Below, piece after piece: positions 26,336-33,812 of a stretch of 64,000 bases of DNA. The stretch is from NCBI RefSeq assembly GCF_005048155.1, contig NZ_SUMB01000003.1, positions 682,001 to 746,000 of the forward strand, read 5' to 3'. The notes beneath the pieces are model-generated. The model had not been told where the DNA came from. It saw only the letters and a list, made by a program, of their open reading frames with translations, and ran no database searches. How positions within the stretch are numbered: the stretch's first letter is position 1; every line of letters starts with the position of its first letter. Origin of the DNA: Streptomyces piniterrae (GTDB taxonomy: Bacteria > Actinomycetota > Actinomycetes > Streptomycetales > Streptomycetaceae). The position numbers and the translations under genes were made by a program.

Positions 26336-27622
26336 GTGTCAGTGCCGGATGCGAGACTTCCGCGGGTGAACGCTTTCCGCGACAGTCGACACGCGGCCGC
26401 CCCGCCGGCGGAGCAGCCGGCGCCGAGTCCGGGCCTGCGCCGGAGCCTGACGGCGCTGCGCGGCGCCGGTGTGCGGCCGCGCTCCCTCGATGCCCGTGCG
26501 CTCGCCGCGCTGGCCGCCAACCCCGGCTGCCGCCGCCGCGCGCTGCTGGACGGCGCGGGGATCGACAAGGGCGCGCTGGCCCAGGCGCTCGGCTCGCCCG
26601 CGACCTACGGCCAGTCCCAGTTCGCGTTCGTGCGCGGCAACTCCTTCGAGGCCCGGGTGAAGGCCGACGGCGGCGCGGATCTGCTGCGGCTGCTCCACGA
26701 ACGGCTGCGGCCCGGCACCCCGCCGCCGGAGCCCGCGGCGGTCGCCACGCCCGATCTGTCCGCGGCCGGTCCCGAGGGCCGCGCGGCCCGTACGGCACTG
26801 GCGCTGCGCGAGGCGACGGCGGCCGGCGGCTGGGCCCTGCTGGACCATCCGATGCTGGCCGTCGAGGTGGCCGGCTCGCCGGCCTATGTGGAGCCGGATG
26901 CGGTGGTCGTGCATCCGGACGGCGGCTGGACGGTCGTGGAGATCAAGTCCTTCCCGATGATCGACGGTGTGGCGGACGCCGCGAAGGTCGGCGCCGCGGC
27001 CCGCCAGGCGGCGGTGTACGTCCTCGCCCTGGAGACGGTCGCCGGGCATGTCGCCGCCCGGACCGGCCGCGAGGTCCGGGTCAGGGACCGGGTGCTGCTG
27101 GTCTGCCCGAAGGACTTCTCCAACCTGCCCACCGCCGCGCCCGTCGACGTCCGCAAGCAGCTGGCGACGACCCGCCGGCAGCTGGCCCGGCTCACCCGTG
27201 TCGAGGAGATCGCCGCGGCGCTCCCCCCGGGGACCACCTTCGATCTGCGGCTCACGGACGACGGCCGGGCGACCCGCCCGCCCGAGGAGCTGACCGCGGC
27301 CGTCGAGGCGGTCGGCGCTGCCTACGCACCGGAGTGCCTGGCCGCCTGCGAGCTGGCCTTCCACTGCCGCAAGCGGGCCCGTGAGGACGGCGCGGTGGAG
27401 GCTCTGGGGCGCGGCGTACGGGGCGAGTTGGGCGGCCTGCACACCATCGAGGAGGTGCTGGCCGCGGCCACCGGGGCAGACGTCCCGGCCGCGGACACCC
27501 CCACCACCGACACCGCCGCCCCCGACGACCCCGCGGTCCACGCCCTGCGCCGGGCCGCCGCCCTGCGCGCCGAGGCGCTGGCCGCCGCGGCCGACCGATC
27601 CCAGGAGGCGGAATGTCGCTGA
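26336..27622 (+). CDS. Predicted Cas4/AddB-like PD-(D/E)XK nuclease with Fe-S cysteines
   Basis: The protein has 428 residues. The nuclease core is [20 protein letters not shown], with the aspartate near residue 188 and the E-x-K near 202-204. One cysteine lies at about residue 65 (NPGC) and three more at about 334, 338 and 344 ([11 protein letters not shown]), a 1+3 arrangement like the 4Fe-4S cluster of Cas4 and AddB nucleases. The helical N-terminus and acidic Thr/Pro/Ala-rich C-terminus are not recognised. The GTG at 26336 follows a GGGGGAG site. It overlaps the next gene by ten bases, and a helicase follows, so it probably processes DNA ends together with them (inference). Confidence 0.72.
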   Translation: MSVPDARLPRVNAFRDSRHAAAPPAEQPAPSPGLRRSLTALRGAGVRPRSLDARALAALAANPGCRRRALLDGAGIDKGALAQALGSPATYGQSQFAFVRGNSFEARVKADGGADLLRLLHERLRPGTPPPEPAAVATPDLSAAGPEGRAARTALALREATAAGGWALLDHPMLAVEVAGSPAYVEPDAVVVHPDGGWTVVEIKSFPMIDGVADAAKVGAAARQAAVYVLALETVAGHVAARTGREVRVRDRVLLVCPKDFSNLPTAAPVDVRKQLATTRRQLARLTRVEEIAAALPPGTTFDLRLTDDGRATRPPEELTAAVEAVGAAYAPECLAACELAFHCRKRAREDGAVEALGRGVRGELGGLHTIEEVLAAATGADVPAADTPTTDTAAPDDPAVHALRRAAALRAEALAAAADRSQEAECR

Positions 27623-29211
27623 TCGAGACGCTGGCCCGGATGGAGGCCGTGGCGACCGGCCGCGCCGCGCCGCTGGCCACGGTCCGGCACCGCCATCTGT
27701 CCGAACAGCCCCTGGTCTTCGTGCCGTTGACCACCGCCGGCGAGGCGGGTGCCCCGCTCGGCGCGCTGGTCGGCACGGACCGCGAGAAGCCCGCGCTGCT
27801 GGCCGTACCGCAGCCCCGCAACCGCGATCTGCGGTTCGCGTTCCTCGCCGAGCTGGCCGAGTCGCTGCTGCCGTATGTGGACGGCTTCGCCGACGTCGTC
27901 GAATGGGAGGAGCGCAAGGAGACCGACCCGGAAACCGGCAAGAAGGTCCCGGTCCAGGTCGAACTGTGCGCGGACGCGCCGCAGTTGATCGTGCCGAGCG
28001 CCGCCGGCATCGACTTCGTCCGGCTGCTGGGCCGGTCCATGCGGTTCCGGCGGACGGCCGAACAGGAGCCGGAGGCGCCCTATCCCGCGCCGCCCCATGT
28101 CCCTCTCCTGGGCCGCTGGTTCACCCATTTCGGCGAGCGGGCCCGGGTGCCGGGCGCCAGTCTGCTGCTGTCCATGACGGGCCTGCTCACCCGCCATTGG
28201 GCCACCGGCCAGAGCCTGCTGGAGGACCAGCACCTGGGCGCGCTGCTCGCCTGGATCGATCCGCCCGCCCGTCACCCGACCTCCACCCCCAGAAGACAGC
28301 GCTCCGCGCCGGCCCTCCAAGGCGTCTCGGGCCGGGCGGCGGCCGAGCGCGCCGAGTCGGCGCGCGACGCGGACGGCCGGCTGCTGTGCCCGCCGGCCGG
28401 CCCGGCCACCGACCCGGCGTTCGACAACCGGCTGCTGGCCCCCGCGATGGCCCGCTTCGACGCCGGGGTGCCCGGCGCCGAGGACGAGATCCACGGCCTG
28501 ATAGAGAGCCAGCTGCGGCCGACCTGGGACGCCGTGTGGCACGGCATCGACCTGCTGCGCGGCCTCCCGCCGGGCGCGCGGGTCGCCGACCGCTGGAAGC
28601 GCGACCGCTGGTCGTACACCGCGCACCGCGACCGGGTGCGCGCCGGGGAGCCGCCGCAGCCCCGCCGGGACGACGCCGTCACCGCCGCGCAGAAGCTCGC
28701 CTCGCGGGAGACCGCGCAGGCCCAACTGGACGCCCAGGAGGCCCTGGACGACCCGCTGGTGATGGCGGGCCGCCGGCTGGCGGGCGAGGCGCTGGAGGGC
28801 ACCGTCACGGCCGTCGAGATGGCGTTCTCCGAAGGCCGGCGACCGATGCCGCGCCCGCTGGTCACGCTCCGGACGGCCGACCGGACGCCACTGCCCGAGC
28901 GCGCCAAGCTCTACCGCGCCCTGCCCGACGGGAAGACGCAGACCGCCGAGTTCGTGGCGTACGCCGCGGAGGAACCGGGGGCGCTGGTGGTGCGGCTGAC
29001 CGGCGGCATGGGGCGCGGCAGGACCCCGGAGCCCGGTTCGGTGCCGGAGCCGGATGACGCGGTGTGCTGGACGCTGTTCGAGCACGCGCCGCGCGGCGGC
29101 CCCGAGCTGCCGGATCCCGAGGACACCCCCTGGACGCACGGCGGCCCGCCGGGCGCCACGGGGGCGCCCGAGGACACCCCCGACACCGCGACCGCGGAGG
29201 ACTTCCTTTGA
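27613..29211 (+). CDS. Unknown protein coupled to the nuclease and helicase genes
   Basis: The protein has 532 residues and no family I recognise. It is soluble, without signal peptide or membrane helices. It contains a tract of charged helical sequence near 330-390 (DRWKRDRWSYTAHRDRVRAG, then ETAQAQLDAQEALDDP) and an acidic, Pro/Thr-rich C-terminus ending TAEDFL. The ATG at 27613 has AGGAGGCG and lies inside the end of the nuclease gene, so the two are translationally coupled. The stop TGA at 29209-29211 falls exactly at the edge of the TnpB-type remnant, so the original C-terminus may have been trimmed or replaced. Confidence 0.75.
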   Translation: MSLIETLARMEAVATGRAAPLATVRHRHLSEQPLVFVPLTTAGEAGAPLGALVGTDREKPALLAVPQPRNRDLRFAFLAELAESLLPYVDGFADVVEWEERKETDPETGKKVPVQVELCADAPQLIVPSAAGIDFVRLLGRSMRFRRTAEQEPEAPYPAPPHVPLLGRWFTHFGERARVPGASLLLSMTGLLTRHWATGQSLLEDQHLGALLAWIDPPARHPTSTPRRQRSAPALQGVSGRAAAERAESARDADGRLLCPPAGPATDPAFDNRLLAPAMARFDAGVPGAEDEIHGLIESQLRPTWDAVWHGIDLLRGLPPGARVADRWKRDRWSYTAHRDRVRAGEPPQPRRDDAVTAAQKLASRETAQAQLDAQEALDDPLVMAGRRLAGEALEGTVTAVEMAFSEGRRPMPRPLVTLRTADRTPLPERAKLYRALPDGKTQTAEFVAYAAEEPGALVVRLTGGMGRGRTPEPGSVPEPDDAVCWTLFEHAPRGGPELPDPEDTPWTHGGPPGATGAPEDTPDTATAEDFL

Positions 29212-29338
29212 ACCCTCCCCCTACCAAGCGGGGGGATTCCTGGCTCACGCCGCTCGGTCGCTCAGCGAACGATCGAGTCTTACGCACTCAACACCAGCCG
29301 GGTTGGAACCAGCCCGGTTGCCCCGAAAGACAAGGCGG
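29208..29338 (-). mobile_element. Remnant resembling an IS200/IS605 right end with TnpB guide-RNA (omega/reRNA) scaffold
   Basis: Read on the minus strand, this stretch ends in GGAATCCCCC, a CGCTTGGTAG loop, GGGGGAGGG and TTCAA. This matches, from family knowledge, the 3' hairpin and terminal TCAA of IS200/IS605-type elements, which is also the 3' end of the TnpB guide RNA. Upstream on the same strand is a second stem, CCGGG/CCCGG (29298-29317), after a TCTTTCGGGGCAACCGGG segment resembling the end of a tnpB gene. No TnpB or TnpA frame is present, so the element is decayed. It separates two genes of a tight operon. The guide position would be the adjoining 3' end of the gene ending at 29211. 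Confidence 0.5.
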
Positions 29339-29344
29339 TTACGC

Positions 29345-30706
29345 GTGCTTGGTTCTCGCTACGCGCAGCGCACAGCTTACTCCTTCGACCCCGCGGCGGA
29401 GGCCGCCGCCGCGACCGACGCGATCCTGCACGACACGCTGCACGGCGAGCGGCGCGGCGTGGTCGTGGACTCCCCGCCCGGCGCGGGCAAGTCCACCCTC
29501 GTGGTGCGCGCGGCCCGCGAACTGGCCGCGGCGGGGCGCCCGTTGATGGTCGTCGCGCAGACCAACGCCCAGGTCGACGATCTCGTCCTGCGGCTCGCCG
29601 AGAAGGACCCTCGGCTGCCGGTCGGCCGGCTGCACAGCAGCGAGCCCGGCGCGTTCGACCCGGCGCTGGCGGAGCTGCCGGCGGTCCGTACGTCCGCGAA
29701 GGCGGCCGATCTCGCCGGGATGGACATCGTCGTCTCGACGGCCGCGAAGTGGGCGTACACCAAGGTCGACGAGCCGTGGCGGCACGCCATCGTGGACGAG
29801 GCGTACCAGATGCGCTCCGATGCGCTGCTGACCGTCGCCGGGCTCTTCGAGCGGGCGCTGTTCGTCGGCGATCCGGGGCAGCTGGATCCGTTCAGCGTGG
29901 TCGGCGCCGACCAGTGGGCGGGCCTGTCCTACGACCCGTCGTCGAGCGCGGTGTCCACCCTGCTGGCCCACAATCCCGACCTGCCGCAGCACCGCCTGCC
30001 GGTCTCCTGGCGGCTGCCCGCCTCCGCCGCGCCCCTCGTGTCGGCCGCGTTCTATCCGTACACACCGTTCCGCAGCGGCACGGACCACGGCGACCGGCGG
30101 CTGGCCTTCGGTGTGCCCTCGGACGGCTCCGGTGTGGACCGCGTCCTGGACGAGGCCGCCGAGTCCGGCTGGGGCCTGCTGGAGCTGCCCGCCCGGCACA
30201 CTCCGCGTACGGACCCGGAGGCGGTGCGCGCGGTGGCCCTGGTGGTGGGTCGGCTGCTGGCCCGCGGCGGCGCCGCGACCAGTGAGCACTCCCCCGATCC
30301 GGCTCCGCTGACGGCGGCCAGGATCGCGGTCGGCACGGCCCATCGCGACCAGGCGGCGGCGGTCCGCACGGCCCTCGCCGAGCTGGGCGTGACGGAGGTC
30401 GCGGTGGACACCGCCAACCGCCTCCAGGGCCGCGAGTTCGATGTCACGGTCGTCCTGCATCCGCTGTCCGGGCGCCCCGACGCCACCGCCTTCCACCTGG
30501 AGACCGGCCGGCTGTGCGTGCTCGCCTCGCGGCACCGGCACGCCTGCATCGTGGTGTGCCGGGCGGGCGTCGCCGACCTGCTGGACGAGCACCCCTCGAC
30601 GGAGCCGGTGCAGCTCGGCGTCACGGTCAAGTTCCCGGACGGCTGGGAGGCCAATCACGCCGTCCTGGCGCATCTGTCGGAACACCGCGTGCCGTGGCGG
30701 CCCTGA
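29345..30706 (+). CDS. Superfamily 1 DNA/RNA helicase (AAA, UPF1/DNA2-like)
   Basis: The protein has 453 residues. Walker A is VVDSPPGAGKSTLVVRAA (near residue 45). Motif Ia is VVAQTNAQVDDLVLRLAEK. The DEAY Walker B is HAIVDEAYQM, motif III is FVGDPGQLDPFS, and motifs V-VI are VDTANRLQGREFDVTVV and VLASRHRHACIVV. This is a compact SF1B-type helicase without extra domains. The GTG at 29345 is the only start upstream of the ATPase core and its ribosome site (AAGGCGG) is modest. The first 12 or so residues (VLGSRYAQRTAY) lie next to the IS605-type remnant and may be derived from it, so the native N-terminus may differ. Confidence 0.85.
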   Translation: MLGSRYAQRTAYSFDPAAEAAAATDAILHDTLHGERRGVVVDSPPGAGKSTLVVRAARELAAAGRPLMVVAQTNAQVDDLVLRLAEKDPRLPVGRLHSSEPGAFDPALAELPAVRTSAKAADLAGMDIVVSTAAKWAYTKVDEPWRHAIVDEAYQMRSDALLTVAGLFERALFVGDPGQLDPFSVVGADQWAGLSYDPSSSAVSTLLAHNPDLPQHRLPVSWRLPASAAPLVSAAFYPYTPFRSGTDHGDRRLAFGVPSDGSGVDRVLDEAAESGWGLLELPARHTPRTDPEAVRAVALVVGRLLARGGAATSEHSPDPAPLTAARIAVGTAHRDQAAAVRTALAELGVTEVAVDTANRLQGREFDVTVVLHPLSGRPDATAFHLETGRLCVLASRHRHACIVVCRAGVADLLDEHPSTEPVQLGVTVKFPDGWEANHAVLAHLSEHRVPWRP

Positions 30707-30784
30707 GCGACACCCGGGCTCCCGAGGGCGTACTTGCGCCAGGCGCGACAATGGAATGCGGCACACGAACCAGGAGGTACGTCC

Positions 30785-31168
30785 ATGTCCGAGCCGCAGC
30801 CGGCTCCCGATCCCCGTGGTGCGGCGCCCGCCCACCGGCCCAGAAGGCCCGCGCCGCTGCTCTTCGAGCCGCCGGAGGCCGTTGCCGACCCCGAGCACTT
30901 CTTCGACCTGGAGTCGCTGGACGACCCGCGCGAGCTGCTGAGCCGCGCCACGGAGCTGGCGCTGGCCTTCCGCGCGGCGGCCGAGCGCGCGACGGAGTTC
31001 CAGGCGGTGGCGGCGGCCCAGCTCACCGACCCGCGGCGCTTCGACCGGCTGCCGCTGGCGGTGCTCGCGGAGCGCGCGGAGTGGACCGAGGACTATGCCA
31101 AGAAGATGATCGAGTTCGGCCACGGTCTGATGCGGGACGGCGGTACCCGCATCAGCGACGGGGACTGA
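30785..31168 (+). CDS. Small hypothetical helical protein downstream of the helicase
   Basis: The protein has 127 residues. The first 35 or so are Pro/Arg-rich and probably disordered. The rest is helical: DDPRELLSRATELALAFRAA, ERATEFQAVAAAQLTDP and WTEDYAKKMIEFGHGL. No known domain was recognised. The ATG at 30785 has an ideal AGGAGGT; an earlier in-frame ATG at 30734 lacks one. It lies 78 bases after the helicase stop and may belong to the same transcription unit. Confidence 0.7.
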   Translation: MSEPQPAPDPRGAAPAHRPRRPAPLLFEPPEAVADPEHFFDLESLDDPRELLSRATELALAFRAAAERATEFQAVAAAQLTDPRRFDRLPLAVLAERAEWTEDYAKKMIEFGHGLMRDGGTRISDGD

Positions 31169-31457
31169 CCGGCCGAAACGGGGGCCGCCCGGACCGGGAC
31201 CGGCTGCACGCCCCATCCGCCCCTCGCGCCCCGTACGGCCCACGAGGCATGATCATGAGCCGCTGGCATATGCGAGGGACGAAAGATACTCCCTGCCGCC
31301 CGGCCCCGTCCCGGTTTCCGTCATTCGGCGGAACAGGAAAACCCGGTGTCGGTAGACCTGTCCCCATGAGCCAGCGGAGCGAGCGAATGACGGAGAGGTG
31401 CGGGCCTCTCGCGTACGAGGCCGGGCGCAACGAGGCATCGGGAAGCGAGGGGTCGGC

Positions 31458-32066
31458 ATGACCGACTGGCTGCCCGACACTCCCCGCACCCTGGCCTTCC
31501 CCACCACGTCCTATGTCACCCTCGCCGGAGCCGACTGGCTCGCCTCCGCCAGCCCCCATCCGCGCGCCCTGCACACCCTGTGGGCGGACCGGCCGGGCGC
31601 GCCGAGCGTGCTGCCGTGCGGCACCGCCTTCGACGTGATCAACGCCCCGGCGCTCTTCGGGCGCCGCATGGTGGACCAGTTATGGTCCGCCGGTCCGGGC
31701 TCCGGCCCGGTCGCCGCGCACCGCGGCCGGCTCCTGCTGTTCGCCGCCCCCGGCACCGCCCACCGGCTGCCCTCGCTGCTGCACTGGGAGGAGTGGGCGT
31801 ACGCCGTCCCGCCGCTGCTGTGCCACGGCAGCGGTGACGCGGTGACCGTGCCGCCGCTGCACCCCTGCGCGGAGGACGAGGATCAGGACGCCCCGCCCGC
31901 CTCCCGGTGGCTGGTCGCGCCGGGCGTCCGCCATCCCTGGCTGCCGGGCCCCGACGTCCTCCTGTGGGCCGTCGTCCGCGCCGCCCGCTCGGCGGTCGGC
32001 CGATCGGCCGGGATCGACGGCGAGACCGCCCCCGAGCAGCCCGTTCCGGCGCTGTCCGCCCCCTGA
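31458..32066 (+). CDS. Bifunctional primase/polymerase-like (prim-pol N-terminal domain) protein
   Basis: The protein has 202 residues. The pattern ADRPGAPSVLPCGTAFDVIN, FGRRMVDQLW, GPVAAHRGRLLLFAAPGTAH, VPPLLCHGSGDAVTVPPLH and RWLVAPGVRHPWLPGPDVLL matches a streptomycete family annotated as DNA primase/polymerase-like, related to the prim-pol domain of replication and mobile-element primases. The acidic metal triad expected of an active prim-pol is not obvious, so catalysis is uncertain. The ATG at 31458 follows a GAGGGG site. The gene ends 13 bases before the tRNA-Lys promoter. Confidence 0.7.
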   Translation: MTDWLPDTPRTLAFPTTSYVTLAGADWLASASPHPRALHTLWADRPGAPSVLPCGTAFDVINAPALFGRRMVDQLWSAGPGSGPVAAHRGRLLLFAAPGTAHRLPSLLHWEEWAYAVPPLLCHGSGDAVTVPPLHPCAEDEDQDAPPASRWLVAPGVRHPWLPGPDVLLWAVVRAARSAVGRSAGIDGETAPEQPVPALSAP

Positions 32067-32078
32067 GGCAATCGATTT

Positions 32079-32106
32079 TTGCCCACCCCGAGCAGGATGC
32101 TAATGT
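32079..32106 (+). promoter_or_regulatory. Promoter of tRNA-Lys copy 1
   Basis: TTGCCC at 32079-32084 and TAATGT at 32101-32106 are 16 bases apart, and the tRNA begins 15 bases further on. The other two tRNA-Lys genes have TAGTAT (46750-46755) and TAATGT (51244-51249) at the same distance. Confidence 0.6.
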
Positions 32107-32121
32107 TTTCCCCGTCAGCAG

Positions 32122-32195
32122 GCGCCGCTAGCTCAGTTGGTTAGAGCAGCTGACTCTTAATCAGCGGGTCCGGGGTTCGAGTCCCTGGCGGCGCA
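32122..32195 (+). tRNA. tRNA-Lys (CTT), copy 1
   Basis: The cloverleaf is complete over 74 bases: acceptor GCGCCGC/GCGGCGC, D-stem GCTC/GAGC, anticodon stem GCTGA/TCAGC around loop CTCTTAA (anticodon CTT, reads AAG), T-loop TTCGAGT with stem CGGGG/CCCTG (one G-T pair), and discriminator A. CCA is not encoded. It is identical to the copies at 46771 and 51265. Confidence 0.97.
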
Positions 32196-32201
32196 CCGAC
32201 A

Positions 32202-32235
32202 GACGAAGGCCCTCACCTCGGTGAGGGCCTTCGTC
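32202..32235 (+). terminator. Terminator after tRNA-Lys copy 1
   Basis: GACGAAGGCCCTCAC pairs with GTGAGGGCCTTCGTC around a 4-base loop, seven bases after the tRNA. It also lies just beyond the stop of the convergent protease gene. Confidence 0.85.
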
Positions 32236-32264
32236 GTGTCCGCACCGGCCGCCGGCCCGGCGGT

Positions 32265-33506
32265 TCAGTCGCGGCCCACCTTGACCGTCCAGTCCCCGTC
32301 GGCCGTCCGCCCCTCGACCTGGACGCGCACCCCGTCCTCGGCGGCGTCCAGGCTCTCCCCCACGCCCAGCGGCGCGTCCGCCAGCGGCGGGTAGACGGAG
32401 CTGCCCCAGCAGGCCGCGGTGCCCGGGTGCCCGTCCAGCACCCGCACCGGACCGGAGCCCGAGGAGGTCTCGCTGCGCACCCGGTAGACCAGGACGCCCT
32501 CGGTGCACAGCGAATGGTCGTTGCCGACGGCGCCGCGGGCCTCGATGGCGAGCGCGCTGGCCGGTCCCGTACGGACCACCAGGAGCCGCGCCCGGCGCTC
32601 GTCGCCCTGTTCCCTGGGGGCGGAGAGCGGGCGCAGGGTGTGCACGGACGAGCCGGTGAGCCCGGCGCAGTCCACCTGGTTGTCGCCCAGCCAGCCGAGC
32701 TTCCACTTGTGCCAGGCGAAGGGGTCGGGCGCCAGACCGAACTGGCTGCCCATGAGGTCCCAGTCCCCCACATAGGTGTCCCAGTCACCCTTGCCGTCGT
32801 CCGGTCGGTGGTAAAGGTCCGGCAGATCGAAGACATGCCCGGTCTCGTGCGCGAGGACATTGCGGTCCGGGGGGCTCTGCTCGAAGACGGTGACGAATCG
32901 GCGCAGCTCGGCGTTGTCCGCGCGCATCGGCTGGTCGAGGTTGACGACCTTGGTGGCGTCCGAGTCGACACCGGGGGCGTCCGGATCGGCGACGAAATAG
33001 ACCATCTCGTAGCGGCTGAAGTCCACGGACGCGTCGGCGGCGGCGACCGCGTCGCGGAGATAGGAGGCGCGGCGGCCGGAGTCCCAGTCGCGCTGTATTC
33101 CGTACCTGCCGGAGCGGTGCGGCATCCGGACCCATCTCCGGTGGATGTGCGGGCGCAGCCGGAATCTGCCGTAGGAGGCCTGGTCGAAGAAGCGGGCGGT
33201 GGAGGGGAAGTAGTCCTTGCCGAGGGTGCCGGGGTCGGTGAGGGGCCGGGAGTCCGGGAAGGACAGGAAGACCATCACGGCGTCGAGGGCGTGGTCGGGG
33301 CGCGGATAGGCGCCGTTCCAGGTGTCGACGCCCTCGGAGTGGTGGGCGCCGGTGCGTCCCAGCGCGCAGGAGAGGGAGGCTTCGGAGGCGGTGGCGGGTC
33401 CGGCGACGATGGAGGTGGCGATCAGTGCGCTCAGCGAGGTGCCGACGGCTCCGAGGCGCCGCAGTCGGCGGCGGTCCACTCCGTCGGGTGTCCGGGCGCG
33501 CGGCAC
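32265..33506 (-). CDS. Secreted M6-family (immune inhibitor A-like) metalloprotease
   Basis: The protein has 413 residues from the chosen start. A signal peptide covers about 10-40 (RRLRRLGAVGTSLSALIATS, ending TASEA). The zinc site is NVLAHETGHVFDLPDLYHRP, HExxH followed by an aspartate as third ligand in M6 style. DWDLMGSQ supplies the methionine after the zinc site. Upstream, AVMVFLSFPDSRP and DYFPSTARFFDQASYGRF are the usual M6 propeptide-proximal motifs. The GTG at 33504-33506 was preferred because CTGGAGGT precedes it; an ATG at 33539 has no usable ribosome site. The protein is expected to degrade extracellular proteins. Confidence 0.85.
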   Translation of the reverse strand: MPRARTPDGVDRRRLRRLGAVGTSLSALIATSIVAGPATASEASLSCALGRTGAHHSEGVDTWNGAYPRPDHALDAVMVFLSFPDSRPLTDPGTLGKDYFPSTARFFDQASYGRFRLRPHIHRRWVRMPHRSGRYGIQRDWDSGRRASYLRDAVAAADASVDFSRYEMVYFVADPDAPGVDSDATKVVNLDQPMRADNAELRRFVTVFEQSPPDRNVLAHETGHVFDLPDLYHRPDDGKGDWDTYVGDWDLMGSQFGLAPDPFAWHKWKLGWLGDNQVDCAGLTGSSVHTLRPLSAPREQGDERRARLLVVRTGPASALAIEARGAVGNDHSLCTEGVLVYRVRSETSSGSGPVRVLDGHPGTAACWGSSVYPPLADAPLGVGESLDAAEDGVRVQVEGRTADGDWTVKVGRD

Positions 33507-33812
33507 ATCGACCTCCAGAGGCGGATTCGGGAACCTCATCCACCCTGTGGCGATTGAAAGCTATTCGTCCTGTTTCAAGGACCCAGACGAGTGAGCGGCG
33601 TGTCGCCGTGTGTTCGTAACGGAAAGTCACAAACGACCAACGGGGCAATCCAGGCGAACACAGCCGAGCAGAAATGGCTGAAGTTCCGTCATGGGTGCCG
33701 ACGATCACGGCTGCGTCGCTGGCTCGCCCATTGCGCCAGCCTCTATGATCGCCACACTTTCCAGCGCGAGGTCCCCCCTCCACACGAGACAAGCGCCATG
33801 CGGGAGCGAGCA

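Noticed and set aside
29054..29344. N-terminal extension of the helicase to an ATG at 29054
   Set aside because: It overlaps the end of the preceding gene and reads through the IS605-type remnant; no ribosome site supports it and the ATPase core starts after 29400.
31169..31457. Possible extra gene before the prim-pol-like gene
   Set aside because: Short frames on both strands lack ribosome sites and recognisable features; treated as intergenic.
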